Positions 22,858 to 30,530 of a stretch of DNA of 35,190 nt are shown in pieces (the stretch's first letter is position 1; the number at the start of each line of letters is the position of its first letter). The stretch comes from JBKHJZ01 sp046537875 (GTDB taxonomy: Bacteria > Actinomycetota > Acidimicrobiia > Acidimicrobiales > VFJN01). The notes beneath the pieces were generated by a model that did no database searches, was not told the DNA's origin, and was given only the letters and a program-made list of their open reading frames with translations. A program made the translations under genes and the position numbers. Where the stretch lies: assembly GCA_046537875.1 (NCBI GenBank), contig JBKHJZ010000015.1, positions 1 through 35,190 on the forward strand. Direction: 5' to 3'.

Positions 22858-25113
22858 TCAGCCGACCGGCTCCGGCTCCCGGGGCCGGCGGTCGTCGGGT
22901 CCGATCGCCTCCCGGTCGCCCCGACCGCCATCGACCCCGATGCGGGGGAGGAGGCGATCGATCCAGCGGGGGAGCCACCAGTTGCGGTCGCCGAGCAGCT
23001 CCATGGCGGCGGGCACCAGCAGGGTCCGGACGACGGCGGCGTCGACGAAGATCGCCACGGCGAGACCCAGGCCGAAGAGCTGGATCGCCCGTTCGTCCGA
23101 GAGCACGAACGCCCCCGTGACACAGACCATGATCGCCGCGGCGGCGGTGATGAGCCGCGCCGTCTTCGCCAGGCCGTCCGCGACGGCGCTGCTGGTGTCG
23201 CCGGTCCGGTCGTGCTCCTCCTTGATGCGCGACAGGAGGAAGACCTCGTAGTCGATCGACAGGCCGAACACGATGGCGAAGAGCATCATCGGCGCCCAGG
23301 CCTCCACCGGTCCCGGCTCGCCCAGGCCCAGCACGCCGGCGCCCCAGCCCCACTGGAAGAGGGCGACGATCGCCCCGTAGGCGGCACCGATCGACAGCAT
23401 GTTCAGCACCACCGCCTTGAGGGCCACCAGCACGCTGCGGAACACCGCCATCAGCAGCACGAACGACACCACGAGCACGGCCACGATGAAGACCGGCAGC
23501 TGGGACTCCTGGACCTCACCGAAGTCCACCGCAGCTGCCGTCATGCCGCCCACCAGCACCTCCGCCGAGGTGCCGGCGACGGCGCGCGGGACCACCTCGT
23601 CCCGCAGGCGGTCGACGGTGGCGAAGGTCTCGGCGTCCTGGGGCGAGGTGGTGGGGAAGACCTGGACGACCCCCACGTCGCCCGCGTCGTTGGTCGACGG
23701 GGGCAGCGCGAGGGCGACGCCCTCGTCGCCGTCGAGCGCGGCGCTCAGCCGGTCGAGCACGGCCGCATCCTCCGACACGTCCCCCGGGAGGTCCGCCGCC
23801 AGCACGAGCGGGCCGTTGTAGCCGGGACCGAAGCTCTCGGAGATCAGGTCGTAGGCCCGGCGCGCCGTGTCGCTCCCTGGGCGGTTGCCTGCGTCCGCGA
23901 AGCCCAGGCGCATGTCGAGCACCGGCACGGCCAGCAGCACCAGAGCCGCCGTCGCCGTGACGGCCACCGGTGCCGGCCGGCGCTGCACCACCCGGCTCCA
24001 CCGGTACCAGGGCGACCTGCGACCATCCCGCCCACCGTCGCCCGTCGCCCCGTCCGGCCCAGACCGTCGGGCGGTCGCCCGCCAGCTGCGTCGGTGCACG
24101 CTGAGCCGGTCGATCGACCGGCCGGCGAAGCCGAGCAACGCCGGGAGAAGCGTCAGCGAGGCGAGCATCACCATCAGCACCCCGGCCGAGATGGCCACCG
24201 CCAGGGAGCGGAACACGCTGAGACCGCTGATCAGCAGCCCGGCCAGGGCGATCACCACGGTCGTGCCCGCGAAGAACACGGCCCGGCCGGCCGTCGTCAT
24301 CGCCCGGACGACGGCGGGCTCCGGTGCCAGGCCGCGGTGCAGCTCGTCGCGGAACCGGGTGACGATCAGCAGCGCGTAGTCGATGCCGACACCGATCGCG
24401 ACGAGCATGACCGCCTGCGGCCCGAACTCCGGGATGTCGATCACGCGTGCCACCAGCATGACGACGGCGATGCCGCACCCGATGCCGAACAGGGCGGTGG
24501 CGATCGGCAGCCCCATGGCCAGCACCGACCCGAAGGCCACCAGCATGATGACCATCGCCGCGACGAACCCGATGCCCTCGGACGACGGGACCGCCTCCTC
24601 GAAGAACAGCTCGCCGCCGAGCTCGACATCCAGCCCCGCCGGCAGGTCGGTCCCGGCCCGGACGTCGGCGATCTCGCCGGCCAGCGCCGTTGCCGCGTCC
24701 AGGTCGATGTCCCCGAAGCGGAGCTCGGCGAACGCCGCGTGGCCGCCGGGTGCGACCTGCGCCCGGCCACCGCCCTCGTAGGGGCTCTGGATGGCGACGT
24801 CGGGGACCTCCGCCGTGATGCGGGCGAACAGGTCCTCCATCGTCGAGCGGACCGACGGGTCGGCCACGCCCTGGTCGGCTCGGAAGACCACCTGGCCCGT
24901 GTAGCCGCCACGGTCGCCGATCCCACCGGCGTCGAGCAGGTCGGTCGCCTCCTCCGACTCGGCGCCGGGCAGCGAGAAGTCGTTGCGCAGCTCGCCGCCG
25001 AGCGTCGAGCCGAGCACGGACAGCGCGGCGAGCAGGCCGAGCCAGACCACGACCACCATGCGCCGACGTCGGTACGAGATGCGGGCGATGCGCACGAGAG
25101 GTGAGTTCGTCAT
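22858..25113 (-). CDS. MMPL/RND-family membrane transporter
   Basis: A 751-residue MMPL-type transporter, a family that exports lipids or small lipophilic molecules using the proton gradient. Seen: TM1 at about residues 19-38 (MVVVVWLGLLAALSVLG), a first extracytoplasmic domain to about 170, five further helices (FVAAMVIMLVAFGSVLAM to VLMVMLASLTLLPALLGF) including GVGIDYALLIVTRFRDELHRG, a cytoplasmic basic linker, a second TM, a second outer domain, and a last bundle with FGLSIDYEVFLLSRIKEEH. The duplicated GxxxDYxxxxxxR motifs are the proton-relay signature. ATG 25113 was chosen over an upstream frame to 25233 that overlaps the divergent promoter. The substrate is unknown. It is divergent from the ECF sigma gene. 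Confidence 0.9.
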   Translation of the reverse strand: MTNSPLVRIARISYRRRRMVVVVWLGLLAALSVLGSTLGGELRNDFSLPGAESEEATDLLDAGGIGDRGGYTGQVVFRADQGVADPSVRSTMEDLFARITAEVPDVAIQSPYEGGGRAQVAPGGHAAFAELRFGDIDLDAATALAGEIADVRAGTDLPAGLDVELGGELFFEEAVPSSEGIGFVAAMVIMLVAFGSVLAMGLPIATALFGIGCGIAVVMLVARVIDIPEFGPQAVMLVAIGVGIDYALLIVTRFRDELHRGLAPEPAVVRAMTTAGRAVFFAGTTVVIALAGLLISGLSVFRSLAVAISAGVLMVMLASLTLLPALLGFAGRSIDRLSVHRRSWRATARRSGPDGATGDGGRDGRRSPWYRWSRVVQRRPAPVAVTATAALVLLAVPVLDMRLGFADAGNRPGSDTARRAYDLISESFGPGYNGPLVLAADLPGDVSEDAAVLDRLSAALDGDEGVALALPPSTNDAGDVGVVQVFPTTSPQDAETFATVDRLRDEVVPRAVAGTSAEVLVGGMTAAAVDFGEVQESQLPVFIVAVLVVSFVLLMAVFRSVLVALKAVVLNMLSIGAAYGAIVALFQWGWGAGVLGLGEPGPVEAWAPMMLFAIVFGLSIDYEVFLLSRIKEEHDRTGDTSSAVADGLAKTARLITAAAAIMVCVTGAFVLSDERAIQLFGLGLAVAIFVDAAVVRTLLVPAAMELLGDRNWWLPRWIDRLLPRIGVDGGRGDREAIGPDDRRPREPEPVG

Positions 25114-25123
25114 CGCCGGACAG

Positions 25124-25193
25124 GACACGGCGGCGCGGCGCGATGTGACGCGGCCATCCGTCACGTTCGCGGCGGCCGCCTTGTCGTTAGGGT
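25124..25193. promoter_or_regulatory. Back-to-back ECF-type promoters, MMPL / sigma factor
   Basis: A perfect inverted repeat GTGACG (25145-25150) N8 CGTCAC (25159-25164) reads as CGTCAC in both directions. On each strand CGTCAC is followed by exactly 17 bases and then TGTC (plus 25182-25185; minus 25127-25124). This looks like two -35/-10 pairs of one ECF specificity. A housekeeping-type TAGGGT (25188-25193) lies further downstream on the plus strand. Confidence 0.5.
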
Positions 25194-25221
25194 GACCCTG
25201 CCCCTGCCCAGGAGCCCTGCC

Positions 25222-26181
25222 ATGGACCGTCACGGCACCGTTCCCCGAGTGCCGGCAGATGCGGCTGCTGCGGGATCACCCCCGAGGCCACCCGCAACGG
25301 GAACCGCAGAGCCGTTCGACCTCGCGCTCCGGGACGTCTGGCACGACGACCACCGCTACCTGGTGGCCGTCGCGTCCCGGCTGCTGCACGACTCCGCAGA
25401 GGCCGACGACGTCGTCCAGGAGGCCTTCGCCCGCCTGGTGCGTGTCGACCTCGATGCGATCGACGATCCGCGGGCGTGGCTCACCGTGGTGGTCCGCCGG
25501 CTGGCGCTGAACCGCCTCCGGTCGGCCTACGCTCGGCGGGAATCCGTCGCCGGGACGGCCCCACCGGACGGGCCGGCGCCGCTCACGCAGGGCGGGGACG
25601 ACCCGAGCGACCGTGTGACGCTCGACGAGCAGGTGCGCCAGGCGCTGGCCGTCGTCCTCGATCGGCTCACGCCTGCCGAGCGCACGGCCTTCGTGCTCCA
25701 CGACGTGTTCGGCTTCTCCCACGCGGCGGTCGGCGAGATCGTCGGACGGACGCCGACGGCCTGCAGGCAGCTTGCGAGCCGGGCGCGGCGGGCCGTCCGC
25801 GCAGTGCCGCCCACCCAGGCCGGGCCGGTCACCGCCGACACGACCGGCCACCACAGCGTGGTGACCGAGCGCTTCATCGCCGCCTGCGCGGGCGGCGACA
25901 TCGCCGAGCTCGTCGCGATCCTCGACCCGGACGTCGCCGGCGAGGCCTACCTGCCGGACCGTCGCCCCCTCGGCCGGCGGCACGGCGCCGCAGCCGTGGC
26001 CGCGGATGCGATCGGGCGCTTCGGGCCCGGAACCGGTGCCGTGCTCGTCCCCGTCCCGCTCGAGGGCCGGCCGGGAGTCGTCGCGGTGGTCGAAGGTCGC
26101 CTCCGGGCGGTGCTCCGGCTCGATGCGACCGACGGGCTCATCCACCACATCCACGCGGTCGTGATGCTCTCGGGCCGGTGA
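25222..26181 (+). CDS. ECF sigma factor, SigJ-like with SnoaL-type C-terminal domain
   Basis: A 319-residue sigma-70 family factor of the extracytoplasmic-function group. Seen: region 2 (about 45-105) with SRLLHDSAEADDVVQEAFARLVRV and DPRAWLTVVVRRLALNRLRSA, region 4 (about 140-195) with RLTPAERTAFVLHDVFGFSHAAVGEIVGRTPTACRQLASRARRAVR, then a SnoaL/NTF2-like extension (about 215-319: VVTERFIAACAGGDIAELVAILDPDV to HHIHAVVMLSGR). Such C-terminal extensions occur in SigJ/ECF41-type factors, where they control activity in place of an anti-sigma factor. ATG 25222 has AGGAG at 25210-25214, unlike the leaderless genes here. No anti-sigma gene is adjacent. The divergent MMPL gene is the likely target. 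Confidence 0.9.
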   Translation: MDRHGTVPRVPADAAAAGSPPRPPATGTAEPFDLALRDVWHDDHRYLVAVASRLLHDSAEADDVVQEAFARLVRVDLDAIDDPRAWLTVVVRRLALNRLRSAYARRESVAGTAPPDGPAPLTQGGDDPSDRVTLDEQVRQALAVVLDRLTPAERTAFVLHDVFGFSHAAVGEIVGRTPTACRQLASRARRAVRAVPPTQAGPVTADTTGHHSVVTERFIAACAGGDIAELVAILDPDVAGEAYLPDRRPLGRRHGAAAVAADAIGRFGPGTGAVLVPVPLEGRPGVVAVVEGRLRAVLRLDATDGLIHHIHAVVMLSGR

Positions 26182-26182
26182 G

Positions 26183-26217
26183 CCGGCCGGCAGATCCGGA
26201 CCTCCGCCCGGCCGGAG
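26183..26217. terminator. Bidirectional hairpin between convergent genes
   Basis: CCGGCCGG at 26183-26190 and again at 26208-26215 can pair (the octamer is self-complementary) with a 17-base loop. A smaller CTCCG/CGGAG stem overlaps the right arm. It lies between the sigma gene and the convergent ZIP gene. Confidence 0.35.
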
Positions 26218-26236
26218 TGGGACCCGGCGCCGCGTC

Positions 26237-26974
26237 TCAGCTGGCGAGCGCCGCCACGGCCAGGAGGAGGCCGAGACCGCCGGCGAGACCGGCAGTGTGG
26301 ACCAGCTTCTCGCGCCACTCGAGGCTGGCGCTGAGCTCTGGCAGCAGGTCGGCCAGCGCGATGTAGACGAAGTTGCCCGCGGCGAACGGCACGAGATAGG
26401 CGACCTCGATGCGCTCGGCCATGCCGTAGGCGGCCAGGCTCCCGACCAGGAACGTCAGCGCGGATGCCACGTTGTAGGCGAGCGCGTGGCGGCGGTCCCA
26501 GCCGCTGTGCACGAGGATCCCGAAGTCGCCGAGCTCCTGGGGCACCTCGTGGGCCGCGGCGACGAGCCAGGTGACGATGCCCAGGCGGATGTCGAGAACG
26601 AACGCGCTGCCGACCGCGAGCCCCCCGACCAGGTTGTGCAGGCCGTCGGCGGCGAGGATCAGGTAGCCCAGCGGGCGGTGGGCGCTGACCGCACGATGGC
26701 AGTGATGCCAGTGCAGGTACTGCTCGAGCACGAAGAACGACAAGACGCCGCCCGCGAGCCAGCCGTAGAGCAGAAGGGTGTTCCCCAGCTCGTCGACCGA
26801 CTCGGGGACCATGTGGAACAGGGCGCCGCCGAGCAGCGACCCGGCGGCGAGCGACACCATCGGCAGCACGAGGGCCTTGAACCTCCGCTCGGGGAGCATG
26901 AGGGTGACGCTGCCGACCAGCGCGATCGCGCTCATGAGCAGCCCCGAGACGACGATCCAGACCAGGGTCGACAC
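26237..26974 (-). CDS. ZIP-family metal transporter
   Basis: A 245-residue ZIP (zinc/iron permease) protein with eight predicted membrane helices. Seen: TM1 VSTLVWIVVSGLLMSAIALVG, TM2-3 with PMVSLAAGSLLGGALFHMVPE, a His-rich loop YLHWHHCHRAVSAHR (87-100), the TM4 motif ADGLHNLVGGLAVG (His113, Asn114) and TM5 HEVPQELGDFGIL (His142, Glu143, Glu147). Odd: in most ZIPs TM4 reads HNxxD/EG; here the acidic residue is Gly117. TM5 HExPQE is a known variant of HExPHE. Zn(II) or Fe/Mn uptake is likely by family. GTG 26974 was chosen because TAGCGT (26987-26982, minus strand) ends seven bases before it. Confidence 0.88.
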   Translation of the reverse strand: MSTLVWIVVSGLLMSAIALVGSVTLMLPERRFKALVLPMVSLAAGSLLGGALFHMVPESVDELGNTLLLYGWLAGGVLSFFVLEQYLHWHHCHRAVSAHRPLGYLILAADGLHNLVGGLAVGSAFVLDIRLGIVTWLVAAAHEVPQELGDFGILVHSGWDRRHALAYNVASALTFLVGSLAAYGMAERIEVAYLVPFAAGNFVYIALADLLPELSASLEWREKLVHTAGLAGGLGLLLAVAALAS

Positions 26975-26981
26975 CAACGAG

Positions 26982-26987
26982 ACGCTA
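26982..26987 (-). promoter_or_regulatory. -10 box TAGCGT of the ZIP gene
   Basis: TAGCGT on the minus strand with a seven-base gap to the GTG at 26974: leaderless spacing. The remaining 247 bases to the divergent transglycosylase start (27235) hold no gene I can support and no clear promoter for that gene. Confidence 0.5.
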
Positions 26988-27234
26988 CGGGGGGAAGCGG
27001 GCTGGCGGGGGCACGGTGCTGCGGGGGCCGTCCCCGCATCCACGGCAGCGCACCCACCGGGCCGCCGGACCGTGGGGGGACGGGCGCTCTTCCGCGCGCC
27101 CACGATCGCGGCGAGACTGGTGGTCCAGGGTGCGGTCAGCCGCCGGTGGCGTGAGCCCTGGGTGTGGGCACGTGCGCACACGCCGGAACACACGGTCGAA
27201 GAGATCTGCCAAGTCCCTCGGGGGTCGCCGGTCG

Positions 27235-29043
27235 ATGTCACCCGCTCGCCGTCACGACAGCCGCCGGGGATCCCTTTGGCGCGCGTGGCGACGCTGGCCG
27301 ATCGTGCTCGTCGCGCTGCTCGCGCTGCCCACCACCGGGACCAACGCCGCGCTCGATCTGATCGGGGAACCGACCCGAGGAGCGCCCGGCGAGTCCGCCT
27401 CCGGCGGCGCGGCGACCCCGGTCGTCGCGGGCGCGGGCCACGAGCGGAGCGAGCTCGCTCGCCGGCTGGTGGTCGGGGCCGGACCCGAAGCCCTTGGTGC
27501 GCTGGACGCCGAGGTGGGCGACATCCGAGCCATGGCCCGGGCGACCGACATCCCCGAGATCGCCCTCATGGCGTACACCGTGGCGCAGGACACGCTGGCC
27601 GTGACCGACCCCCAGTGCGGGCTGCGGTGGTCGTTGCTGGCGGCCATCGGCCGTGTCGAATCGAACCACGGGCGCCACGGCGGCGCGCAGCTGCTGCCGA
27701 ACGGCGACACCACGCGGCCGATTCGTGGTCTCCCGCTCGACGGACGCCCCGGGGTCGCCCGCATCGGCGACACCGACCGCGGTGCGCTCGATGGCGACGA
27801 GACGCTCGATCGGGCCGTCGGGCCGATGCAGTTCATCCCGTCCACGTGGCGGGTGGTCGCCGTCGATGCCAACGGTGACGGGCGCCGCGATCCGGACAAC
27901 ATCTTCGACGCCGCCCTCGCCGCCGGCGTCTACCTGTGCGCAGGCGACACCGACCTCCGCGACCCGGCACAGCTCGCCGCGGCCGTGTTCCGATACAACC
28001 GCTCGCACACCTACGTGCGGCTGGTGCTGGCGCTGGCCGCCGCGTACGAGCAGGGCCGGAGCCGGCCGCTTCCGCCGACCGGTCGCCTGCCGATCGACAT
28101 CGGGCCCGCACCGCCGCCCCCGCTGCCGCCCGCCCACGAGGGACCGCCGCTCGCGGTCCCGGACGAGCGACCACCGGCGCCACCGGCCACATCGGGGGCC
28201 CGTTCCGGTGGTGGTGACGGGCCGGGCGGCGCCCCGTCTCCGAAGCCGCCGCCGCCCGCTCCGTCGCCGAGGCCGGCTCCGCCCTCGATGCCCGACCCCA
28301 CCCCTCCGGAGTCGCCAGAGGAGCCTCAGGCACCCGGGGAGCCGCAGGACCCGACTCCGCCCGACGAGCCCACCGACCCCCAACCACCCGACGACCCCGA
28401 GGAACCGCAGGAGCCCACCCCGCCCGACCAGCCCAACGACCCCGAGGAACCGGAGGACCCCGAGGAACCGCAGAAGCCCGAGGAACCGACTCCGCCGGAC
28501 GAGCCGAAGGACCCCCAGCCACCCGACGACCCGGACAGCCCCGAGGACCCAGACGACCCCGAGGAACCGCAGGAGCCCGAGGAGCCGACTCCGCCGGACG
28601 AGCCGAAGGATCCCGAGGAGCCCACCGAGTGCGCGGGCGAGCCGGGGGCAGCCGGGCAGCCGGGTGACGCCACACCAGCGGCGGAACCGGATGCCGACCC
28701 GACCGCATCCGGGGCGACCCCCGAGGGGACCGCCGCCACGGTCGACGCCATGGGTGCGGACATCCCGGCGCACGCGGGCGCGGAGGCCCCGGGCGCCCCC
28801 GTGTGCCGACCGTGCCCGGCCGCCGAGGGCACCCCGATCGGCACCGGAGACGATGCGCCACCGGCTCCCGGCGGTCCCGACGATCCCGCCACCGCATCGG
28901 CAGCACCGCCACCCGAGCCGACGGGTCCTCGCACAGACGAGGATCCTCCGCCGGAGCTGTGCGCCGGATCCGACCCGGGAGCCGGGGACGGTGAGGGCGC
29001 CGGAACGGCCGGCCCTGCGCCGCCCGGGCAGGCATCGGGCTGA
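27235..29043 (+). CDS. Secreted lytic transglycosylase with P/E/D-rich tail
   Basis: A 602-residue exported cell-wall enzyme. Seen: a basic N-terminus and signal anchor (RRWPIVLVALLALPTTGTNA, about residues 19-38), a soluble-lytic-transglycosylase-like domain (about 105-275) with the catalytic glutamate in AIGRVESNHGRHGG (Glu142), AVGPMQFIPSTWR (195-206), an EF-hand-like loop DANGDGRRDPDN (211-222) and YNRSHTYVRLVLALAAAY. Residues about 280-600 are disordered: Pro-rich to 355, then tandem Pro/Glu/Asp repeats (about 350-465), then an Ala/Gly/Pro region with three cysteines. ATG 27235 precedes the signal sequence; the frame upstream to 27016 is Arg-rich and lacks support. The tail could span the wall or act as a spacer. 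Confidence 0.88.
   Translation: MSPARRHDSRRGSLWRAWRRWPIVLVALLALPTTGTNAALDLIGEPTRGAPGESASGGAATPVVAGAGHERSELARRLVVGAGPEALGALDAEVGDIRAMARATDIPEIALMAYTVAQDTLAVTDPQCGLRWSLLAAIGRVESNHGRHGGAQLLPNGDTTRPIRGLPLDGRPGVARIGDTDRGALDGDETLDRAVGPMQFIPSTWRVVAVDANGDGRRDPDNIFDAALAAGVYLCAGDTDLRDPAQLAAAVFRYNRSHTYVRLVLALAAAYEQGRSRPLPPTGRLPIDIGPAPPPPLPPAHEGPPLAVPDERPPAPPATSGARSGGGDGPGGAPSPKPPPPAPSPRPAPPSMPDPTPPESPEEPQAPGEPQDPTPPDEPTDPQPPDDPEEPQEPTPPDQPNDPEEPEDPEEPQKPEEPTPPDEPKDPQPPDDPDSPEDPDDPEEPQEPEEPTPPDEPKDPEEPTECAGEPGAAGQPGDATPAAEPDADPTASGATPEGTAATVDAMGADIPAHAGAEAPGAPVCRPCPAAEGTPIGTGDDAPPAPGGPDDPATASAAPPPEPTGPRTDEDPPPELCAGSDPGAGDGEGAGTAGPAPPGQASG
28300..28630 (+). repeat. Pro/Glu/Asp-coding minisatellite
   Basis: Within the transglycosylase tail, units of the type EEPTPPDEPKDP and DPEEPQEPE recur. 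At DNA level CCGACTCCGCCGGACGAGCC occurs near 28487 and 28584, each followed by GAAGGA, and GACCCCGAGGAACCG-type blocks recur between. The tract can expand or shrink by slippage in steps of three without breaking the frame. Confidence 0.75.
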
Positions 29044-29091
29044 TCACGCCACCCGGCACGGCGATCCTGCCGCACGGCGGCCCCGGTCCTA

Positions 29092-29251
29092 GTGTCCCGG
29101 AAGGTAGATCCGTTGATGAATTCGGCGAGCCAGGGGCGTCGCTCGCAAGGACGCAGCCCGACGCACTCCACCAGCGAATGCGAGGGCGAGGACGCAGCGA
29201 GCGGCGTCATCTGGCCGCCGAATTCGCGACATGATCTGCCTTCCGGGACAC
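29092..29251. mobile_element. MITE-like inverted-repeat element
   Basis: GTGTCCCGGAAGG at 29092-29104 is repeated inverted at 29251-29239. The symmetry continues inward for about 55 bases per arm with mismatches (AGATC, then GAATTCGGCG, then CG-CGCTCGC matching on both sides). The roughly 50-base centre holds a direct repeat AGGACGCAGC (29148-29157, 29189-29198) and encodes nothing. The left flank is TA, the right flank CA, so a TA target duplication with one change is possible. No transposase is present. Confidence 0.6.
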
Positions 29252-29258
29252 CAGGTGC

Positions 29259-29280
29259 CGGTCGCAGCGACCGTTAGCGT
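29259..29280 (+). promoter_or_regulatory. SRAP promoter with 15-bp palindrome
   Basis: TAGCGT (29275-29280) ends seven bases before the ATG at 29288. Directly upstream is the perfect palindrome CGGTCGC-A-GCGACCG (29259-29273), which fills the space between the -10 and the expected -35 position, where a repressor would block RNA polymerase. It does not match the usual actinobacterial LexA site GAAC-N4-GTTC. Confidence 0.5.
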
Positions 29281-29287
29281 GACGGCC

Positions 29288-29995
29288 ATGTGTGGACGGT
29301 TCGTCTCCGCGTCACCGCCCGACCAGATCGCCCGGTACTTCGACGCCGCGGCCCCCGAGGCGCTGCTCGAGCCCTCGTACAACGTGGCGCCGACGAACGA
29401 CGTGTACGCGGTGACCGTCGACGGCACGGCCCGGCGCCTCGACGCCTTCCACTGGGGCCTCGTCCCCGGGTGGGCGAAGGATCCGAAGATCGGCTCCCGG
29501 ATGATCAACGCCCGTGCCGAGACGCTGGCGGCGAAGGGCACGTACAAGTCGGCGTTCCGGCGGCGACGGTGCATCGTCCCTGCCGACGGCTTCTACGAGT
29601 GGCGAGCCGTGCCCGGTCGGAAGCGCAAGCAGCCGGTCTACATCCACCGCCCCGACGGCGAGCCGCTCGCGTTCGCCGGGCTGTGGTCGGTCTGGCGGCG
29701 GGAGGGCGACGACGGCCCGCCCCTGCGGTCGTGCACGATCGTGACCACCACGCCCAACGAGACGCTCGCCCCCGTGCACGACCGCATGCCGGTGATCCTG
29801 CCGGCATCGGCCTGGGACGAGTGGCTCGACCCGGGGAACGACGACCTGGACACGCTCGGCCGGCTGCTGGTTCCGGCACCGCCCTCGGTGGTCACCTTCC
29901 ATCCCGTCTCGACCGACGTCAACGACGTGCGCGTCAAGCGCTCGGATCTCATCACCCCGGTCGAACCCGCGGCGGCCCCGGCCCCCGGGGACTGA
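29288..29995 (+). CDS. SOS response-associated peptidase (SRAP; HMCES/YedK family)
   Basis: A 235-residue SRAP protein that shields abasic sites in single-stranded DNA by forming a thiazolidine link through its N-terminal cysteine. Seen: MCGRF with Cys2, which becomes residue 1 after methionine removal; PSYNVAPTND (29-38); WGLVPGWAKD (56-65); INARAETL with Asn74 and Glu78; RRCIVPADGFYEW with Glu104; and HDRMPVIL with His164, matching the C2/N75/E105/H160 set of E. coli YedK. ATG 29288 is fixed by the need for Cys at position 2 and by TAGCGT seven bases upstream; the longer frame from 29231 runs into the MITE-like element. Confidence 0.95.
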   Translation: MCGRFVSASPPDQIARYFDAAAPEALLEPSYNVAPTNDVYAVTVDGTARRLDAFHWGLVPGWAKDPKIGSRMINARAETLAAKGTYKSAFRRRRCIVPADGFYEWRAVPGRKRKQPVYIHRPDGEPLAFAGLWSVWRREGDDGPPLRSCTIVTTTPNETLAPVHDRMPVILPASAWDEWLDPGNDDLDTLGRLLVPAPPSVVTFHPVSTDVNDVRVKRSDLITPVEPAAAPAPGD

Positions 29996-30020
29996 CCGGC
30001 GGAGCGCGCCCGCGGCCGGT

Positions 30021-30452
30021 CTACCCGGTCGACGCCACCCGCTCGCCGTGGCCGAGGTGGCGGAGCGCGCTCCGCAGCAGGTCGGCCGCCTCGTCGAGCC
30101 TGGCCGGGTCGGGGGAGTGGTCGGCCTTGGCGAACGAGAGGTCGCCCTCGCTGGCGATGGGCAGCACGTGGAGGTGGCAGTGGGGCACCTCCATGCCGGC
30201 GACCATCATGCCGATGCGCCGTGGCCGGAACGCCTGCATCTGGGCCCGGCCGACCTCGCGGGCCACGGTCATCAGGTGGGCCGCCAGGTCGGCATCGAGG
30301 TCGATCCAGTGGTCGACCTCGTCGATCGGCACCACCAGCGTGTGCCCCTGGGTGATCGGCGCGATGGTCAGGAACGCCACGGCCCGATCGTCCCGCCAGA
30401 CGAACCGACCGGGGATCTCGCCCTCGATGATCCGGGTGAAGAGCGTCGGCAT
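30021..30452 (-). CDS. HIT-family protein
   Basis: A 143-residue histidine-triad nucleotide-binding protein (HINT branch), typically hydrolysing AMP-lysine-type phosphoramidates or related nucleotides. Seen: TLFTRIIEGEIPGRFVWRDD at the N-terminus, AFLTIAPITQGHTLVVPI and the triad HCHLHVLPI with His91, His93 and His95. ATG 30452 follows TAGTCT (30465-30460, minus strand) by seven bases, so it is probably leaderless. The much longer frame reaching 31205 is the antisense of the neighbouring synthase. It is divergent from the CDP-alcohol phosphatidyltransferase. Confidence 0.93.
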   Translation of the reverse strand: MPTLFTRIIEGEIPGRFVWRDDRAVAFLTIAPITQGHTLVVPIDEVDHWIDLDADLAAHLMTVAREVGRAQMQAFRPRRIGMMVAGMEVPHCHLHVLPIASEGDLSFAKADHSPDPARLDEAADLLRSALRHLGHGERVASTG

Positions 30453-30459
30453 GCGGGGC

Positions 30460-30522
30460 AGACTAGGCCCCACCGGGTCGGGCCACCGGCACGCCGCGTT
30501 CGCCGGCGCCTGCACGTACGCT
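30460..30522. promoter_or_regulatory. Divergent HIT / phosphatidyltransferase promoters
   Basis: Minus strand: TAGTCT at 30465-30460, seven bases before the HIT ATG. Plus strand: TACGCT at 30517-30522, eight bases before the ATG at 30531. Both are leaderless by spacing; 51 bases separate the two -10 boxes. Confidence 0.5.
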
Positions 30523-30530
30523 GCGGGCTG

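Noticed and set aside
27130..27234. Possible cyclic di-AMP (ydaO-type) riboswitch before the transglycosylase
   Set aside because: Such riboswitches often precede wall hydrolases in actinobacteria, but the conserved core blocks are not visible here.
27238..28773. Minus-strand 511-codon frame with Leu/Arg/Gly/Val repeats
   Set aside because: It is the antisense of the Pro/Glu/Asp repeat tract of the transglycosylase; the repetitiveness is inherited from the sense strand.
29231..29287. Extended N-terminus of the SRAP protein
   Set aside because: It would bury the catalytic cysteine, which must be residue 2, and would run into the MITE-like element and the promoter.
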